Position numbers and translations under genes: made by a program. From the NCBI GenBank assembly GCA_900315775.1, contig ONAJ01000032.1, positions 1 through 33,945 on the forward strand: a DNA stretch of 33,945 nucleotides, read 5' to 3'. Shown piece after piece: positions 15,646-24,072 of the stretch. The notes under the pieces were generated by a model that saw only the letters and a list, made by a program, of their open reading frames with translations, had not been told where the DNA came from and did no database searches. Each line of letters begins with the position of its first letter. Position 1 is the stretch's first letter. Source of the DNA: an uncultured Prevotella sp. (lineage in GTDB: Bacteria; Bacteroidota; Bacteroidia; Bacteroidales; Bacteroidaceae).

Positions 15646-17520
15646 TTATCTGCGTCCTTGCTGTCTTTTCATCTCTTCTGCTTGCTTCTGCAGAGCTTCA
15701 AGGCGTGCTGCCATACCACTCATCTTCTTCGGATTGTTCTGGTTCTCCTTGTAGTTAGCCTCGAGTATGGCGAGCAGTTTCTCGTCATTGGTGGTCTTAC
15801 GCAGGGTCCACATTATTGCAGCCGAGAAGAACAGTGAAACGAAATAGTAGAAGTTAAGACCGCTTGAATAGTCGTTGAACATGAAGAAGAACATTACTGG
15901 CATGAGGTACATCATCCATTGCATCATCTTCATCTGTTCGGCCTGTTGTCCTACCATCTGGTCGCGTTGCTGACGCATTGTCATGTAGCTGTAAAGTACG
16001 TTGGAAACGCAGAAGAGAATACATGTAAGTGAGAGGTGGTCTCCGATGAGCCAGATGTTTGATGACCACTCTATGATGGGGTCGTATGTTGACAGGTCGT
16101 CAATCCACATAAAGCTCTCGCGACGTAGCTGGATAGCGTTAGGTACGAAGTTGAACATAGCAATCCAGATAGGCATCTGTATGAGCATAGGCAGACAGCC
16201 GCTAAGTGGCGAAACACCGTATTTGGCGTATAGACTCATCATAGCCTGCTGCTTCTGCATCTGATCTTCCGGCTTGTCGTATTTCTTTGTCGCCTCTTCG
16301 AGTTTCGGTTTCAGAACACGCATCTTTGCTGACGACATGTAGCTCTTCTTTACCATTGGGAAGGTAATAGCCTTAAGGAGCAGAGTGATGAGTATGAGAA
16401 CGATACCCATGTTAAGTCCTAAGCCTGTCAGCCAATCGAAGACGTAGAGCGTAAACCAGCGGTTGATAATTCTGAAAAGAGGCCATCCGAGATAAACCAG
16501 TCGTTCCATCTCGAGGTCTTTACCAAAGGCAGACTCCTTCTCTACTTTCTGAAGCAGACGGAAGTTGTTAGGACCGAAGTAGAACTCGAACTCCGAAGGT
16601 TTCTGTCCTGTAGGGTCGAAGGCTGTCTTCATCTTTGCTGCGTATTCCTTGAGGTAACCAGTCTCTTTCTCCTGAGGAATAGAAGTCATCAATGCGTTCT
16701 TGGCATATCCGTCCTTTGAGATCATTACTGCCGAGAAGAACTGATTCTTAAAAGCTACCCAGTCGAAATCTTCTTCAATAGCCTCGTCCTGATAGGCCTT
16801 CGCTTCGTTGAGATAGTCTGTGCCGCCCTCGGTCTCATGCCATGTGAGAGAAGCGTAGCGGTTCTCAAAGGTAAAGCCTTTTTCCTGTTGACGACAGCGT
16901 TCTGTCCACACGATATCCATCTGATTGTATGATGGTGAGAACAGTCCGCTCATACCGCGTGCCTCGAGTGACATATGTAGCAGGTAGTCTTTACCGAGCA
17001 GATATGTCAGTACCAGTTCTTGTCCATTACCCGCAACAGCAGTCATAGTGACGGTACTGTCGGACTGATTTGACGGGGTGAAGTAAAGGTCGCTGGTGAT
17101 GATGTTGAGGTCTTTTCCTGCAAGGAGGAACTTCAGTTGCTGGTCGTTGGCATCGAAGAGTGTCAGGTCTTTATTGTCCATACGGTCCTCATAGCCCTTT
17201 ATGACTGCCTTCTGAACTGTTCCGCCCTTTGTCGATAACGTCAGCTCTAACTTGTCGTTCTTCAGAATGACGTCCTTCGCCGTCCCCTGTAGTGCTGCGT
17301 GGAACGCTGCGGTGGAGTCGGCAAGAGCCGCCATCTCTACAGCTTTCTGTTTCTCCTGTTCTTTTGCTTTCTTCTCTGCTCGTATTTTCTGCTGTACCTG
17401 TGCTATGGAATCCTGTTTGCGAACCTCTTCCATCTGTTCCTGCGATGGCTGGTTCCACCATGTGAAGCCGATAAGTACAGCTGCAATGAGTATAAATCCT
17501 GTGACTGTGTTTTTGTCCAT
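15646..17520 (-). CDS. yidC: Membrane protein insertase YidC
   Basis: A 624-residue YidC of the Gram-negative type, which inserts and folds inner membrane proteins with or without SecYEG. A first transmembrane helix (residues 5-24) is followed by a coiled, Lys/Gln-rich stretch (27-65), the large periplasmic beta-domain (about 75-345), and the conserved five-helix core beginning near residue 360 (GLNMGIVLILITLLLKAITF, then MSSAKMRVLKPKLEEATKKY, the cytoplasmic coiled-coil loop). The tail is basic (EEMKRQQGRR), as expected for ribosome contact. In many Bacteroidales yidC follows pyrG; here it leads a run with DUF1846, the DPP5-like peptidase and the MFS gene. The -7 element lies at 17562-17569, next to a heptamer tandem repeat. 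Confidence 0.97.
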   Translation of the reverse strand: MDKNTVTGFILIAAVLIGFTWWNQPSQEQMEEVRKQDSIAQVQQKIRAEKKAKEQEKQKAVEMAALADSTAAFHAALQGTAKDVILKNDKLELTLSTKGGTVQKAVIKGYEDRMDNKDLTLFDANDQQLKFLLAGKDLNIITSDLYFTPSNQSDSTVTMTAVAGNGQELVLTYLLGKDYLLHMSLEARGMSGLFSPSYNQMDIVWTERCRQQEKGFTFENRYASLTWHETEGGTDYLNEAKAYQDEAIEEDFDWVAFKNQFFSAVMISKDGYAKNALMTSIPQEKETGYLKEYAAKMKTAFDPTGQKPSEFEFYFGPNNFRLLQKVEKESAFGKDLEMERLVYLGWPLFRIINRWFTLYVFDWLTGLGLNMGIVLILITLLLKAITFPMVKKSYMSSAKMRVLKPKLEEATKKYDKPEDQMQKQQAMMSLYAKYGVSPLSGCLPMLIQMPIWIAMFNFVPNAIQLRRESFMWIDDLSTYDPIIEWSSNIWLIGDHLSLTCILFCVSNVLYSYMTMRQQRDQMVGQQAEQMKMMQWMMYLMPVMFFFMFNDYSSGLNFYYFVSLFFSAAIMWTLRKTTNDEKLLAILEANYKENQNNPKKMSGMAARLEALQKQAEEMKRQQGRR

Positions 17521-17561
17521 TTTTGTATGTTATTCTTGTTTGTTCTATTATAATTAAGGTG

Positions 17562-17569
17562 CAAAGGTA
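17562..17569 (-). promoter_or_regulatory. -7 promoter element of yidC
   Basis: The minus strand reads TACCTTTG, 41 bases before the ATG at 17520. The -33 position falls in the heptamer repeat at 17581-17608, which supplies TTC rather than TTG. Confidence 0.55.
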
Positions 17570-17580
17570 TAAAAAAATTA

Positions 17581-17608
17581 AGAATTGAGAATTGAGAATT
17601 GAGAATTA
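17581..17608. repeat. Heptamer tandem repeat AGAATTG, four units
   Basis: Three exact AGAATTG units and a fourth ending in A lie between the divergent yidC and DUF3078 genes. The array overlaps the expected -33 region of the yidC promoter. A further 9-bp doublet, TTTAACTTC twice, is at 17628-17645. Confidence 0.85.
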
Positions 17609-17665
17609 TGATTACATTTAAATCCTTTTTAACTTCTTTAACTTCCATAATTCCGTAAAAACATT

Positions 17666-17673
17666 TATTTTTG
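17666..17673 (+). promoter_or_regulatory. -7 promoter element of the DUF3078 gene
   Basis: TATTTTTG matches TAnnTTTG and ends only four bases before the ATG at 17678. If it is used, transcription would begin at or next to the start codon. Confidence 0.5.
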
Positions 17674-17677
17674 CACC

Positions 17678-18946
17678 ATGAAACTTAGACAATTTGTAAC
17701 GGTTTTTATTGTTTTGGCATCTTTTTTACATGTTGATGCACAGGTAAAAAGTGGTGAAATGGACATAATAGAGAGCTATCAGGACTCGCTGAAGATTCTT
17801 CGCGCTCGTATTGACTCTATGGAGAGTGTGAATCGCAGTTATGAGCTTGATAATTTCATGCGTTTCCGACTGTTTACCCCCGCTACATTCTATCATTCCG
17901 TTGCTAATGGAAAGTTGTCTTTTTCGGGAAACGATACAGATATTGTTAATCAGGAGGTTGACAATTCTCTTATGAATATATATCTTGCGAATCCGCAGTT
18001 AGTAAGGATTAGCGAGAACCGTCTCATTGAGTCGCGAAAGGTGCGTGACGTTAGCGAGACACTACACAATAACGAGAAACTTGTTGAAAAGGTCCTGCCT
18101 AAGCCAAAGGTGGATATCATAGAAGCACCAGTAGAGGTGGTGGTTACAAAGCCGAACTTCTGGACTTTCAATGGCGACTACAGTCTTCAGATGACTCAGT
18201 TCTATGTATCAGGAAACTGGTACAAGGGCGGTGAGAGCAACTATTCCGTTCTTGGCGCTGTAACTATGGAGGCAAACTATAACAATAAGCAGAAAGTTAA
18301 ATGGGAAAATAAGCTGGAGATGAAACTTGGACTCATGACGAGTGAGAGTGATACTATTCATAAATTAAAGAGTACAGAAGACCTCCTTCGTCTTACAAGT
18401 AGTTTGGAGTTCCGGGCTCATAAAAGGTGGTACTATACCTTGCAGTTACTTGCTTACACCCAGTTCTATCCGGGTTATAAGAGTAATGACCGCGAGACTT
18501 ATAGCGATTTCCTGTCACCGTTTAACCTTACTCTATCGTTAGGTATGACGTATAATGTAGAAGCTTTTAACAAACGTCTGAAGGGCTCCGTACAGTTGGC
18601 GCCTCTTGCTTACAGCATGCGCTATTCTGCCCGTCGTAATGTGGCTATTCGACAAAGTATAGGAGAGAACCATCATTCAATGGACGAGATTGGTATGCAG
18701 ACCCTTACGGACCTGACGTGGAAGTTCACAGACGATATAAGCTGGAAAACCCGTCTTTACGGATTTACCAGCTTTAGTAGGGCTCTTGTAGAGTGGGAGA
18801 ATACCATCAATTTGCGCATAAGTCGTTTCCTGTCAACGAATATCTTTGTTTATCCGCGTTTCGACGACTCTGTAGCGCGTGATAACGACTATAACTATTT
18901 CCAGCTAAAAGAGTATTTCTCCTTAGGAATAAGTTATTCTTTCTAA
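17678..18946 (+). CDS. DUF3078 domain protein, probable outer membrane-associated
   Basis: A 422-residue exported protein. The signal peptide (MKLRQFVTVFIVLASFLHVDAQ) ends near residue 22. A charged helical stretch (DSLKILRARIDSMESVNRSY) follows. From about residue 165 the family signature begins: FWTFNGDYSLQMTQFYVSGNW, then KGGESNYSVLGAV and NNKQKVKWENKLEMKLGLM. The alternating hydrophobic strands and the terminal aromatic residue (SLGISYSF) suggest an outer-membrane beta-barrel. The function of DUF3078 proteins is not known. The gene has its own promoter element very close to the ATG, is divergent from yidC, and ends five bases from the convergent DUF1573 gene. Confidence 0.88.
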   Translation: MKLRQFVTVFIVLASFLHVDAQVKSGEMDIIESYQDSLKILRARIDSMESVNRSYELDNFMRFRLFTPATFYHSVANGKLSFSGNDTDIVNQEVDNSLMNIYLANPQLVRISENRLIESRKVRDVSETLHNNEKLVEKVLPKPKVDIIEAPVEVVVTKPNFWTFNGDYSLQMTQFYVSGNWYKGGESNYSVLGAVTMEANYNNKQKVKWENKLEMKLGLMTSESDTIHKLKSTEDLLRLTSSLEFRAHKRWYYTLQLLAYTQFYPGYKSNDRETYSDFLSPFNLTLSLGMTYNVEAFNKRLKGSVQLAPLAYSMRYSARRNVAIRQSIGENHHSMDEIGMQTLTDLTWKFTDDISWKTRLYGFTSFSRALVEWENTINLRISRFLSTNIFVYPRFDDSVARDNDYNYFQLKEYFSLGISYSF

Positions 18947-18951
18947 GCAGG

Positions 18952-19329
18952 CTATTCTTGTATGTCGCCTTCGATGTACAGTCTTATCTTAGCTGTCTTA
19001 GCGTTGCTTAGAACCGTTATCGTCTTCTTGAAATGTGTGGGTTGCTGATATTCTGCGTTAAACTTTATTTCTATCGTTCCAGTCTCACCTGGGGCAATAG
19101 GATTCTTTGTGAAGTTAGGTACAGTACATCCGCAACTTGGCATCGCCTCGTTGATGATAAGTGGCTGATTGCCAGTATTTGTGAATGTGAAGGTGCACTT
19201 CTGTACAGGTGTCTTCTTTGATATCGTACCGAAATTGTGCGTTGTCTCGTTGAATTTGATTTCTGCCTGAGCCATAGCCATTGTGGTCATGCCGACAATC
19301 ATCAGTAATAAAATTCCAAGTCTTTTCAT
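18952..19329 (-). CDS. DUF1573 domain secreted protein
   Basis: A 125-residue exported protein with a signal peptide (MKRLGILLLMIVGMTTMAMA). The rest is one Ig-like domain with the DUF1573 signature: ETTHNFGTISKKTPVQKCTF, FTNTGNQPLIINEAMPSCGC and PIAPGETGTIEIKFN. The Cys pair in SCGC and a third Cys are typical of the family. DUF1573 proteins are common in Bacteroidetes and of unknown role. The gene lies 14 bases after the DUF4861 gene and is probably transcribed with it. Confidence 0.92.
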   Translation of the reverse strand: MKRLGILLLMIVGMTTMAMAQAEIKFNETTHNFGTISKKTPVQKCTFTFTNTGNQPLIINEAMPSCGCTVPNFTKNPIAPGETGTIEIKFNAEYQQPTHFKKTITVLSNAKTAKIRLYIEGDIQE

Positions 19330-19343
19330 AATAGTATATGTTT

Positions 19344-20573
19344 TTATAATTTCTCAATAATAACTTCTGTCTCAATCTCTTTCTTCCATGCCTTTAGAAG
19401 CTTAAACCAGTCTTCGGCAGAGTGAACTCCGAAGTCTTCGTTATCGCTGGCAAAGATGTATTTGTAGTGTAGCTCGTCGTTGTCGGTACCTACGATGTAG
19501 GTGTAATTAACATTGTCGGCAGGCATTTCTTTGCGGATGTATTTCTTAGGGATAATGATGCCCAGTCCTACTGTCTCAATCTTATGTCCGGCAGTATCTT
19601 TTACGCCTACAGGCCAGTCAGATCCCCAGCATCCGCGTAGTCCTTCGTTGTCGGAGAACTCCTTAGAGCCCTTGACGTTGATTATACCAGTTGCGAACTC
19701 GTAGTCTTTTGCAGTATGATTAAAGAATATATCCACGTCAACATCGCGATGACCTCCATATATGGTGTATCTTGTAGTCATCGTGACAGGTTTTGCTGAT
19801 GGAGTAGGGCGCCAGTTCTCGTCAACTAATTCTATTATACTACGGACAGGTCCTTGTGCGATAACCCTTTGTGTCCTGCTGTCAACATCTTCAAGCATCA
19901 GTTGATTTGTGCCGTCCCATCCGCGTAGAGCACCCACTCCGTAGGAGCTCCCTACCCAAAGTACGTCATCACCATAACCTGCTGCTTTCTGGTCAGCATC
20001 GGTGTAGAACTGTGTGTCTTTTATTTCCAGTTGCTTGTGAAACTTACCGTATGCATCAACAGTCTGTCTGTGGTCGAAATATATACGGAATGCAACCAGC
20101 TCGCTCTCGAAAGCAATGCCGTGATGATGTACGATTTGGTATGGATCTACGCCACGATCTACGGTCATCTCCTTCAAATAGATGTTGTGCTTATTCTTTA
20201 TTTTTACCTTAGGATTTCTAAGAAGCAGCTCGCTATAGGTACGTGGGGCGTATTCTCTTGGCTTGCCGTCGTCCGAAAGAGTTACGGTAAAATGTTTTTT
20301 CTCGTGTTTTTTGAGGTCTGTCAGGAAACATAACTCGTCGTATATGCCGTCGCGGTCAATGTCGTCCAGCTGACAAGGCACTTCCGCACCGTTTATTGTC
20401 ACCATTGCCGACTTAACCTTTGAGGTTTCTGTGGCGTATTCTTTTAGTTTGAGAACCACAGGAACATCAGCCTTTGCGAGTGCTGTAGTGTTTTTTGCGC
20501 TGACATTAAATGTTTCTTCAGCCATAGTGGTTGCAAAGAAACAAGACAGTATTATTGTTATGTACTTTCTCAT
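19344..20573 (-). CDS. DUF4861 domain protein
   Basis: A 409-residue exported protein with a short signal peptide (MRKYITIILSCFFATTMA). It matches the DUF4861 pattern from about residue 20 to the end: an N-terminal strand region with DIDRDGIYDELCFLTDL, then RTYSELLLRNP, HHHGIAFESELVAFRIYFDHRQTVDAYGK and GDDVLWVGSSYGVGALRGWDG. DUF4861 genes are often found in polysaccharide-utilisation loci of Bacteroidetes, which suggests a carbohydrate-related role, but no SusC/SusD pair or glycoside hydrolase lies nearby here. It is the first gene of a pair with the DUF1573 protein and has a TACTTTTG element 25 bases upstream. Confidence 0.85.
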   Translation of the reverse strand: MRKYITIILSCFFATTMAEETFNVSAKNTTALAKADVPVVLKLKEYATETSKVKSAMVTINGAEVPCQLDDIDRDGIYDELCFLTDLKKHEKKHFTVTLSDDGKPREYAPRTYSELLLRNPKVKIKNKHNIYLKEMTVDRGVDPYQIVHHHGIAFESELVAFRIYFDHRQTVDAYGKFHKQLEIKDTQFYTDADQKAAGYGDDVLWVGSSYGVGALRGWDGTNQLMLEDVDSRTQRVIAQGPVRSIIELVDENWRPTPSAKPVTMTTRYTIYGGHRDVDVDIFFNHTAKDYEFATGIINVKGSKEFSDNEGLRGCWGSDWPVGVKDTAGHKIETVGLGIIIPKKYIRKEMPADNVNYTYIVGTDNDELHYKYIFASDNEDFGVHSAEDWFKLLKAWKKEIETEVIIEKL

Positions 20574-20598
20574 TTTTTAACGTTTTTCACTTTGACTG

Positions 20599-20606
20599 CA
20601 AAAGTA
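20599..20606 (-). promoter_or_regulatory. -7 promoter element of the DUF4861-DUF1573 pair
   Basis: The minus strand reads TACTTTTG, 25 bases before the ATG at 20573. No clear TTG is found at -33. Confidence 0.5.
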
Positions 20607-20667
20607 CAATAATGGTTTAATTGATTTATGTTCGTATCACATTTATTAAATCTTTTTTGCTTAAAAT

Positions 20668-20698
20668 TTGCATAATAAAATATTTTTTAGTACTTTTG
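20668..20698 (+). promoter_or_regulatory. Promoter of the GldB-like gene
   Basis: TTG at 20668-20670, a 20-base spacer and TACTTTTG at 20691-20698 match the consensus. The GTG start follows 28 bases later. Confidence 0.65.
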
Positions 20699-20726
20699 CC
20701 CCAAAATTTAATTAAAATTGAGTTAA

Positions 20727-21506
20727 GTGAGAACCGCTATTGTAACGCTATTCATAGTGACACTTCTTTCCGCTTGTCAGTTTAAACTGCCGGTTTCTGG
20801 ACAGGAGGAAGCAAGTTCTACCTATCAGGTGGAACGCTATGACCGTTTGCAAAGTATGTACCTCACGACGGGTGATTTTACGGCACTTCAGCAGATGGAA
20901 ACGGAGTATCCTATGGAAACCCGTACTCTGATAGAGAAAGTTCTCAAGATAGGAAGTGTTGACGACCCTAATATAAATAAGAAGTTCCTTGCTTACTACC
21001 AGGATTCGACGTTGCAGACCGTAATTAGTGATGCCGAAGTGGCCTATGCAAATATGGACGATATTAACTCTCAGTTGACGAAATCATTTAATAAACTGAA
21101 GGGCGAGATTCCTGATTTGGAGTTGCCGAGAGTTTATGCTCAGATTGGTTCCTTCGACCAGAGTATTGTTGTGGCAGATGAAAGTGTAGGTATTTCGCTT
21201 GACAAGTATATGGGTGCCGACTATAGCATTTATAAGCGTTATTACACTCCACAGCAACGTAGGCAAATGACACGTGAATATATTGTTCCCGACTGTCTTT
21301 GTTTCTATCTTTTGGGACTTTATCCGATGAAAGATTTTGAGACTCAATCACAGCGCAATCGTGACCTTCATATGGGGCGCGTCATGTGGGTTTGTAATCA
21401 ACTTCTGGAGAATAAATTCTTTAAATCGTCGTTCGTTGACGAGGCTGAAAAGTTCGTTCGTAAGAATAATGTTAAAATGAAAGACCTACTTTCTGCCCCT
21501 GTCTAA
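20727..21506 (+). CDS. GldB-like lipoprotein
   Basis: A 259-residue lipoprotein with a lipobox ending LLSAC (Cys17). The mature part resembles GldB: VERYDRLQSMYL with an acidic and aromatic lead, EYPMETRTLIEKVLKIG, NKLKGEIPDLELPRVYAQIG, then SIVVADESVGISLDKYMGAD, which parallels the LADTLLLIALDMYLG segment of flavobacterial GldB. In gliding species GldB is needed for motility and for stability of the gliding/secretion apparatus; Bacteroidales that do not glide often keep a homologue of unknown role. It starts with GTG. The 3' end overlaps the convergent radical SAM gene by 35 bases. Family assignment is by eye. Confidence 0.72.
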   Translation: MRTAIVTLFIVTLLSACQFKLPVSGQEEASSTYQVERYDRLQSMYLTTGDFTALQQMETEYPMETRTLIEKVLKIGSVDDPNINKKFLAYYQDSTLQTVISDAEVAYANMDDINSQLTKSFNKLKGEIPDLELPRVYAQIGSFDQSIVVADESVGISLDKYMGADYSIYKRYYTPQQRRQMTREYIVPDCLCFYLLGLYPMKDFETQSQRNRDLHMGRVMWVCNQLLENKFFKSSFVDEAEKFVRKNNVKMKDLLSAPV

Positions 21507-22386
21507 TGTCGTGTTTTTTCAAATAGTTGTTGAGCAGGTTAGTAAACTCGTAATTCTTTAATCCCCATTGCGGAGCAATAAGTAATTCAGAAGGGCTTTG
21601 AGATACAAACCGCTCTAAAACTAAATCTTCGCGTAAATATTGTATGCATCTGGCAATAAGTTTAATATAGTCCTGTGCACTATATGTTTTTATTGTGTTA
21701 TTATGATACTCTTTTTCAAGTTTTGTTCCGCGAATTACCTGCATCTGGTGTATCTTCAAGGTGGTTAGAGGCAGACCGGATATGACAGGCGCTTGTTTAA
21801 TAATTTCATCGTCAGTCTCACCTGGTAATCCGAGTATTATGTGACCTCCTGTCTTTATTCCTCTTTCAGCAGTCATCTCTACTGCTCTCCTTGAAGTTTC
21901 GAAGTCATGTCCTCTGTTTATTCTTCGTAAAGTATCGTCATTTGTACTCTCAATACCATACTCCACCATCACGAAAATCTGCTTGTTTAGCTCCTCCAGA
22001 TAGTCCAGTATCTCCTTGTTTATACAGTCTGGGCGAGTACCGATAACTATTCCTACGACGTCTTTTACCCTTAGAGCTTCCTCGTACCTTGCCTTTAACA
22101 CGTTTAGTGGAGCATATGTGTTGCTATACGCCTGGAAGTAGGCAAGATATTTCATGTCAGGATATTTGCGTGCGAAGAAAGATTTACCGTCCTCCATCTG
22201 TTCCGTAATGCTCTTTTCGCGGATACAGTATGAAGGATTGAACGTCCTGTTATCGCAGAAGATACAGCCACCACAGCCCTTCGTGCCATCTCTGTTGGGG
22301 CAACTGAAGCCTGCGTCGATGGCTATCTTCTGTACTCTAAAGGGAAATATCCCTCTTATCCAATGTCCGTAGTCGTTATAATACAT
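21472..22386 (-). CDS. TIGR01212/YhcC-family radical SAM protein
   Basis: A 304-residue radical SAM enzyme. The cluster-binding segment FSCPNRDGTKGCGGCIFCDN (Cys29, 38, 41, 44) is that of the TIGR01212 group. It is followed by YFQAYSNTYAPLNVLKARYE, GIVIGTRPDCI and GHIILGLPGETDDEI, all typical of this group. E. coli YhcC is the relative. The reaction is not established to my knowledge; the group is related to Elp3-like and MiaB-like enzymes. It has a full consensus promoter at 22404-22434, so it is transcribed alone, and its 3' end overlaps the GldB-like gene by 35 bases. Confidence 0.92.
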   Translation of the reverse strand: MYYNDYGHWIRGIFPFRVQKIAIDAGFSCPNRDGTKGCGGCIFCDNRTFNPSYCIREKSITEQMEDGKSFFARKYPDMKYLAYFQAYSNTYAPLNVLKARYEEALRVKDVVGIVIGTRPDCINKEILDYLEELNKQIFVMVEYGIESTNDDTLRRINRGHDFETSRRAVEMTAERGIKTGGHIILGLPGETDDEIIKQAPVISGLPLTTLKIHQMQVIRGTKLEKEYHNNTIKTYSAQDYIKLIARCIQYLREDLVLERFVSQSPSELLIAPQWGLKNYEFTNLLNNYLKKHDIRQGQKVGLSF

Positions 22387-22403
22387 ATTTATATATTAGC
22401 ATG

Positions 22404-22434
22404 CAAAGGTAATAAGTTTTGTTTAAATCTACAA
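22404..22434 (-). promoter_or_regulatory. Promoter of the radical SAM gene
   Basis: On the minus strand TTG (22434-22432), 20 bases, TACCTTTG (22411-22404). The ATG at 22386 follows 17 bases later. Confidence 0.65.
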
Positions 22435-22537
22435 GTATTATATATTGTAAATGGTCAGCAAACTTCATAATAATTAAATAAATGCCCCAAAAACAGTTAA
22501 TTATAGCAAAATTAACCAAATTAATTAACTAAAATTG

Positions 22538-22568
22538 TTGTGATTACCTTACATAGTTAATACCTTTG
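22538..22568 (+). promoter_or_regulatory. Promoter of rprXY
   Basis: TTG at 22538-22540, 20 bases, and TACCTTTG at 22561-22568 match the consensus exactly. The ATG of rprX is only seven bases further, so the transcript would be leaderless or have a one- to three-base leader. Confidence 0.7.
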
Positions 22569-22575
22569 CATTGTC

Positions 22576-24042
22576 ATGAAGAAAAGAACGATTATAATAA
22601 TTGCTGTAGTGATGGGACTTTCGTTCCTTGCCCTGCTTTCGCTTCAGTTGAGCTATATCGAAGAGATGGTTCGAATGAAGAAGGAACAGTTTGACGAATC
22701 TGTTACTAAGGCGATGTACCAGGCATCACGAAATCTTGAGCTCAACGAGACCCTGCGTTATCTTGAGAAAGAGACAGGTGCCGATGGTGATGTTTATTCT
22801 TCGTTCGAGTTGAAGACTATCAACTCCAAGCCGTCGCAGATGCCAAAGGCGATGATACTCCGTAATGACAAGAATTCGATAACCGCGACAACAAAGTCTA
22901 TGCGGGAGATTGTGAAGAATCGCTATGTTTATCAGAAGGCTCTGTTGGATGAAGTAATATACAGCATTCTCTATACCGCCAGCGACAAGCCGTTGCGTGA
23001 GCGTATAAACTTTAAGATGCTCGATCAGGACATCAAGGCAGAGTTGATGAATAACGGTGTCAATATCCCTTACCACTTTACCGTATGTACCCAGGATGGT
23101 CGTGAAGTGTACCGTTGTCCTGACTATAGCGACAAGGGCGAGGAATACACCTATACTCAGTTGCTTTTCCGCAACGATCCACAGAACAGGATGGGTCTGG
23201 TGAAAATACATTTCCCAGAGATGAACAGTTACATCTTCTCCTCTGTAAGGTTTATGATTCCTTCCGTCGTCTTTACCTTCGTGTTGATAGTAACGTTTAT
23301 CATTACACTTGTTCTGATATTCCGTCAGAAACGTATCTCCGAGATGAAGAATGACTTCATAAACAATATGACGCATGAGTTAAAGACACCTATAAGTAGT
23401 ATTTCTTTAGCTGCACAGATGCTTAATGACGAGAGCGTTACTAAGAGTCCTTCGATGATGAAACATCTTGGTGGCGTAATCAATGACGAGACAAAACGTT
23501 TACGTTTCCTCGTGGAGAAAGTGCTGCAGATGTCTATGTTCGACCGCAAGAAGGCAGTATTCAAGAGGAAGGAACTCGACCTCAACGAGCTTCTTGAGAA
23601 TGTGGCATCAACATTCACGCTGCGCGTAGAACATACTGGCGGACATATATATACTGATATAGAGGCAGTAGATTCAACAATTTATGTTGATGAGATTCAC
23701 TTCCAGAATGCTATATCAAATCTTATGGATAACGCTGTGAAGTATCGTAAGGCAGACCAGCCTCTTAACCTGTATATCAAGACGTGGAATACCGACGAGC
23801 ATGTGTGCTTCTCTATTCGTGATACAGGTCTTGGAATACGCCGCGAGAACATAAAGAAGATATTCGACAAGTTCTATCGTGTTCATACCGGCAATGTGCA
23901 CGACGTAAAAGGCTTTGGATTAGGTCTTGCCTACGTTAAGAAGATTGTTAATTTACATGATGGTGATATACGTTGCGAGAGCGAATTAGGAAAAGGCACC
24001 CGTTTCGTCGTTTCACTACCAATAATAACTGCGAATAAATAA
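22576..24042 (+). CDS. rprX: Sensor histidine kinase RprX
   Basis: A 488-residue membrane sensor kinase. It has two transmembrane helices, about 4-25 and 226-249, bounding a periplasmic domain of about 200 residues. The HisKA box NNMTHELKTPISS carries the phospho-accepting His267. The ATPase part shows the N box (NAISNLMDNAVKYRK), G1 (DTGLGI), F box (FDKFYRV) and G2 (GFGLGL). No HAMP domain is obvious between the second helix and HisKA. It resembles RprX of Bacteroides fragilis and is followed after 30 bases by the cognate regulator. The promoter lies seven bases before the ATG. Confidence 0.9.
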   Translation: MKKRTIIIIAVVMGLSFLALLSLQLSYIEEMVRMKKEQFDESVTKAMYQASRNLELNETLRYLEKETGADGDVYSSFELKTINSKPSQMPKAMILRNDKNSITATTKSMREIVKNRYVYQKALLDEVIYSILYTASDKPLRERINFKMLDQDIKAELMNNGVNIPYHFTVCTQDGREVYRCPDYSDKGEEYTYTQLLFRNDPQNRMGLVKIHFPEMNSYIFSSVRFMIPSVVFTFVLIVTFIITLVLIFRQKRISEMKNDFINNMTHELKTPISSISLAAQMLNDESVTKSPSMMKHLGGVINDETKRLRFLVEKVLQMSMFDRKKAVFKRKELDLNELLENVASTFTLRVEHTGGHIYTDIEAVDSTIYVDEIHFQNAISNLMDNAVKYRKADQPLNLYIKTWNTDEHVCFSIRDTGLGIRRENIKKIFDKFYRVHTGNVHDVKGFGLGLAYVKKIVNLHDGDIRCESELGKGTRFVVSLPIITANK

Positions 24043-24072
24043 AAAAGATTATAAACCAAAAACTTTAAGATT

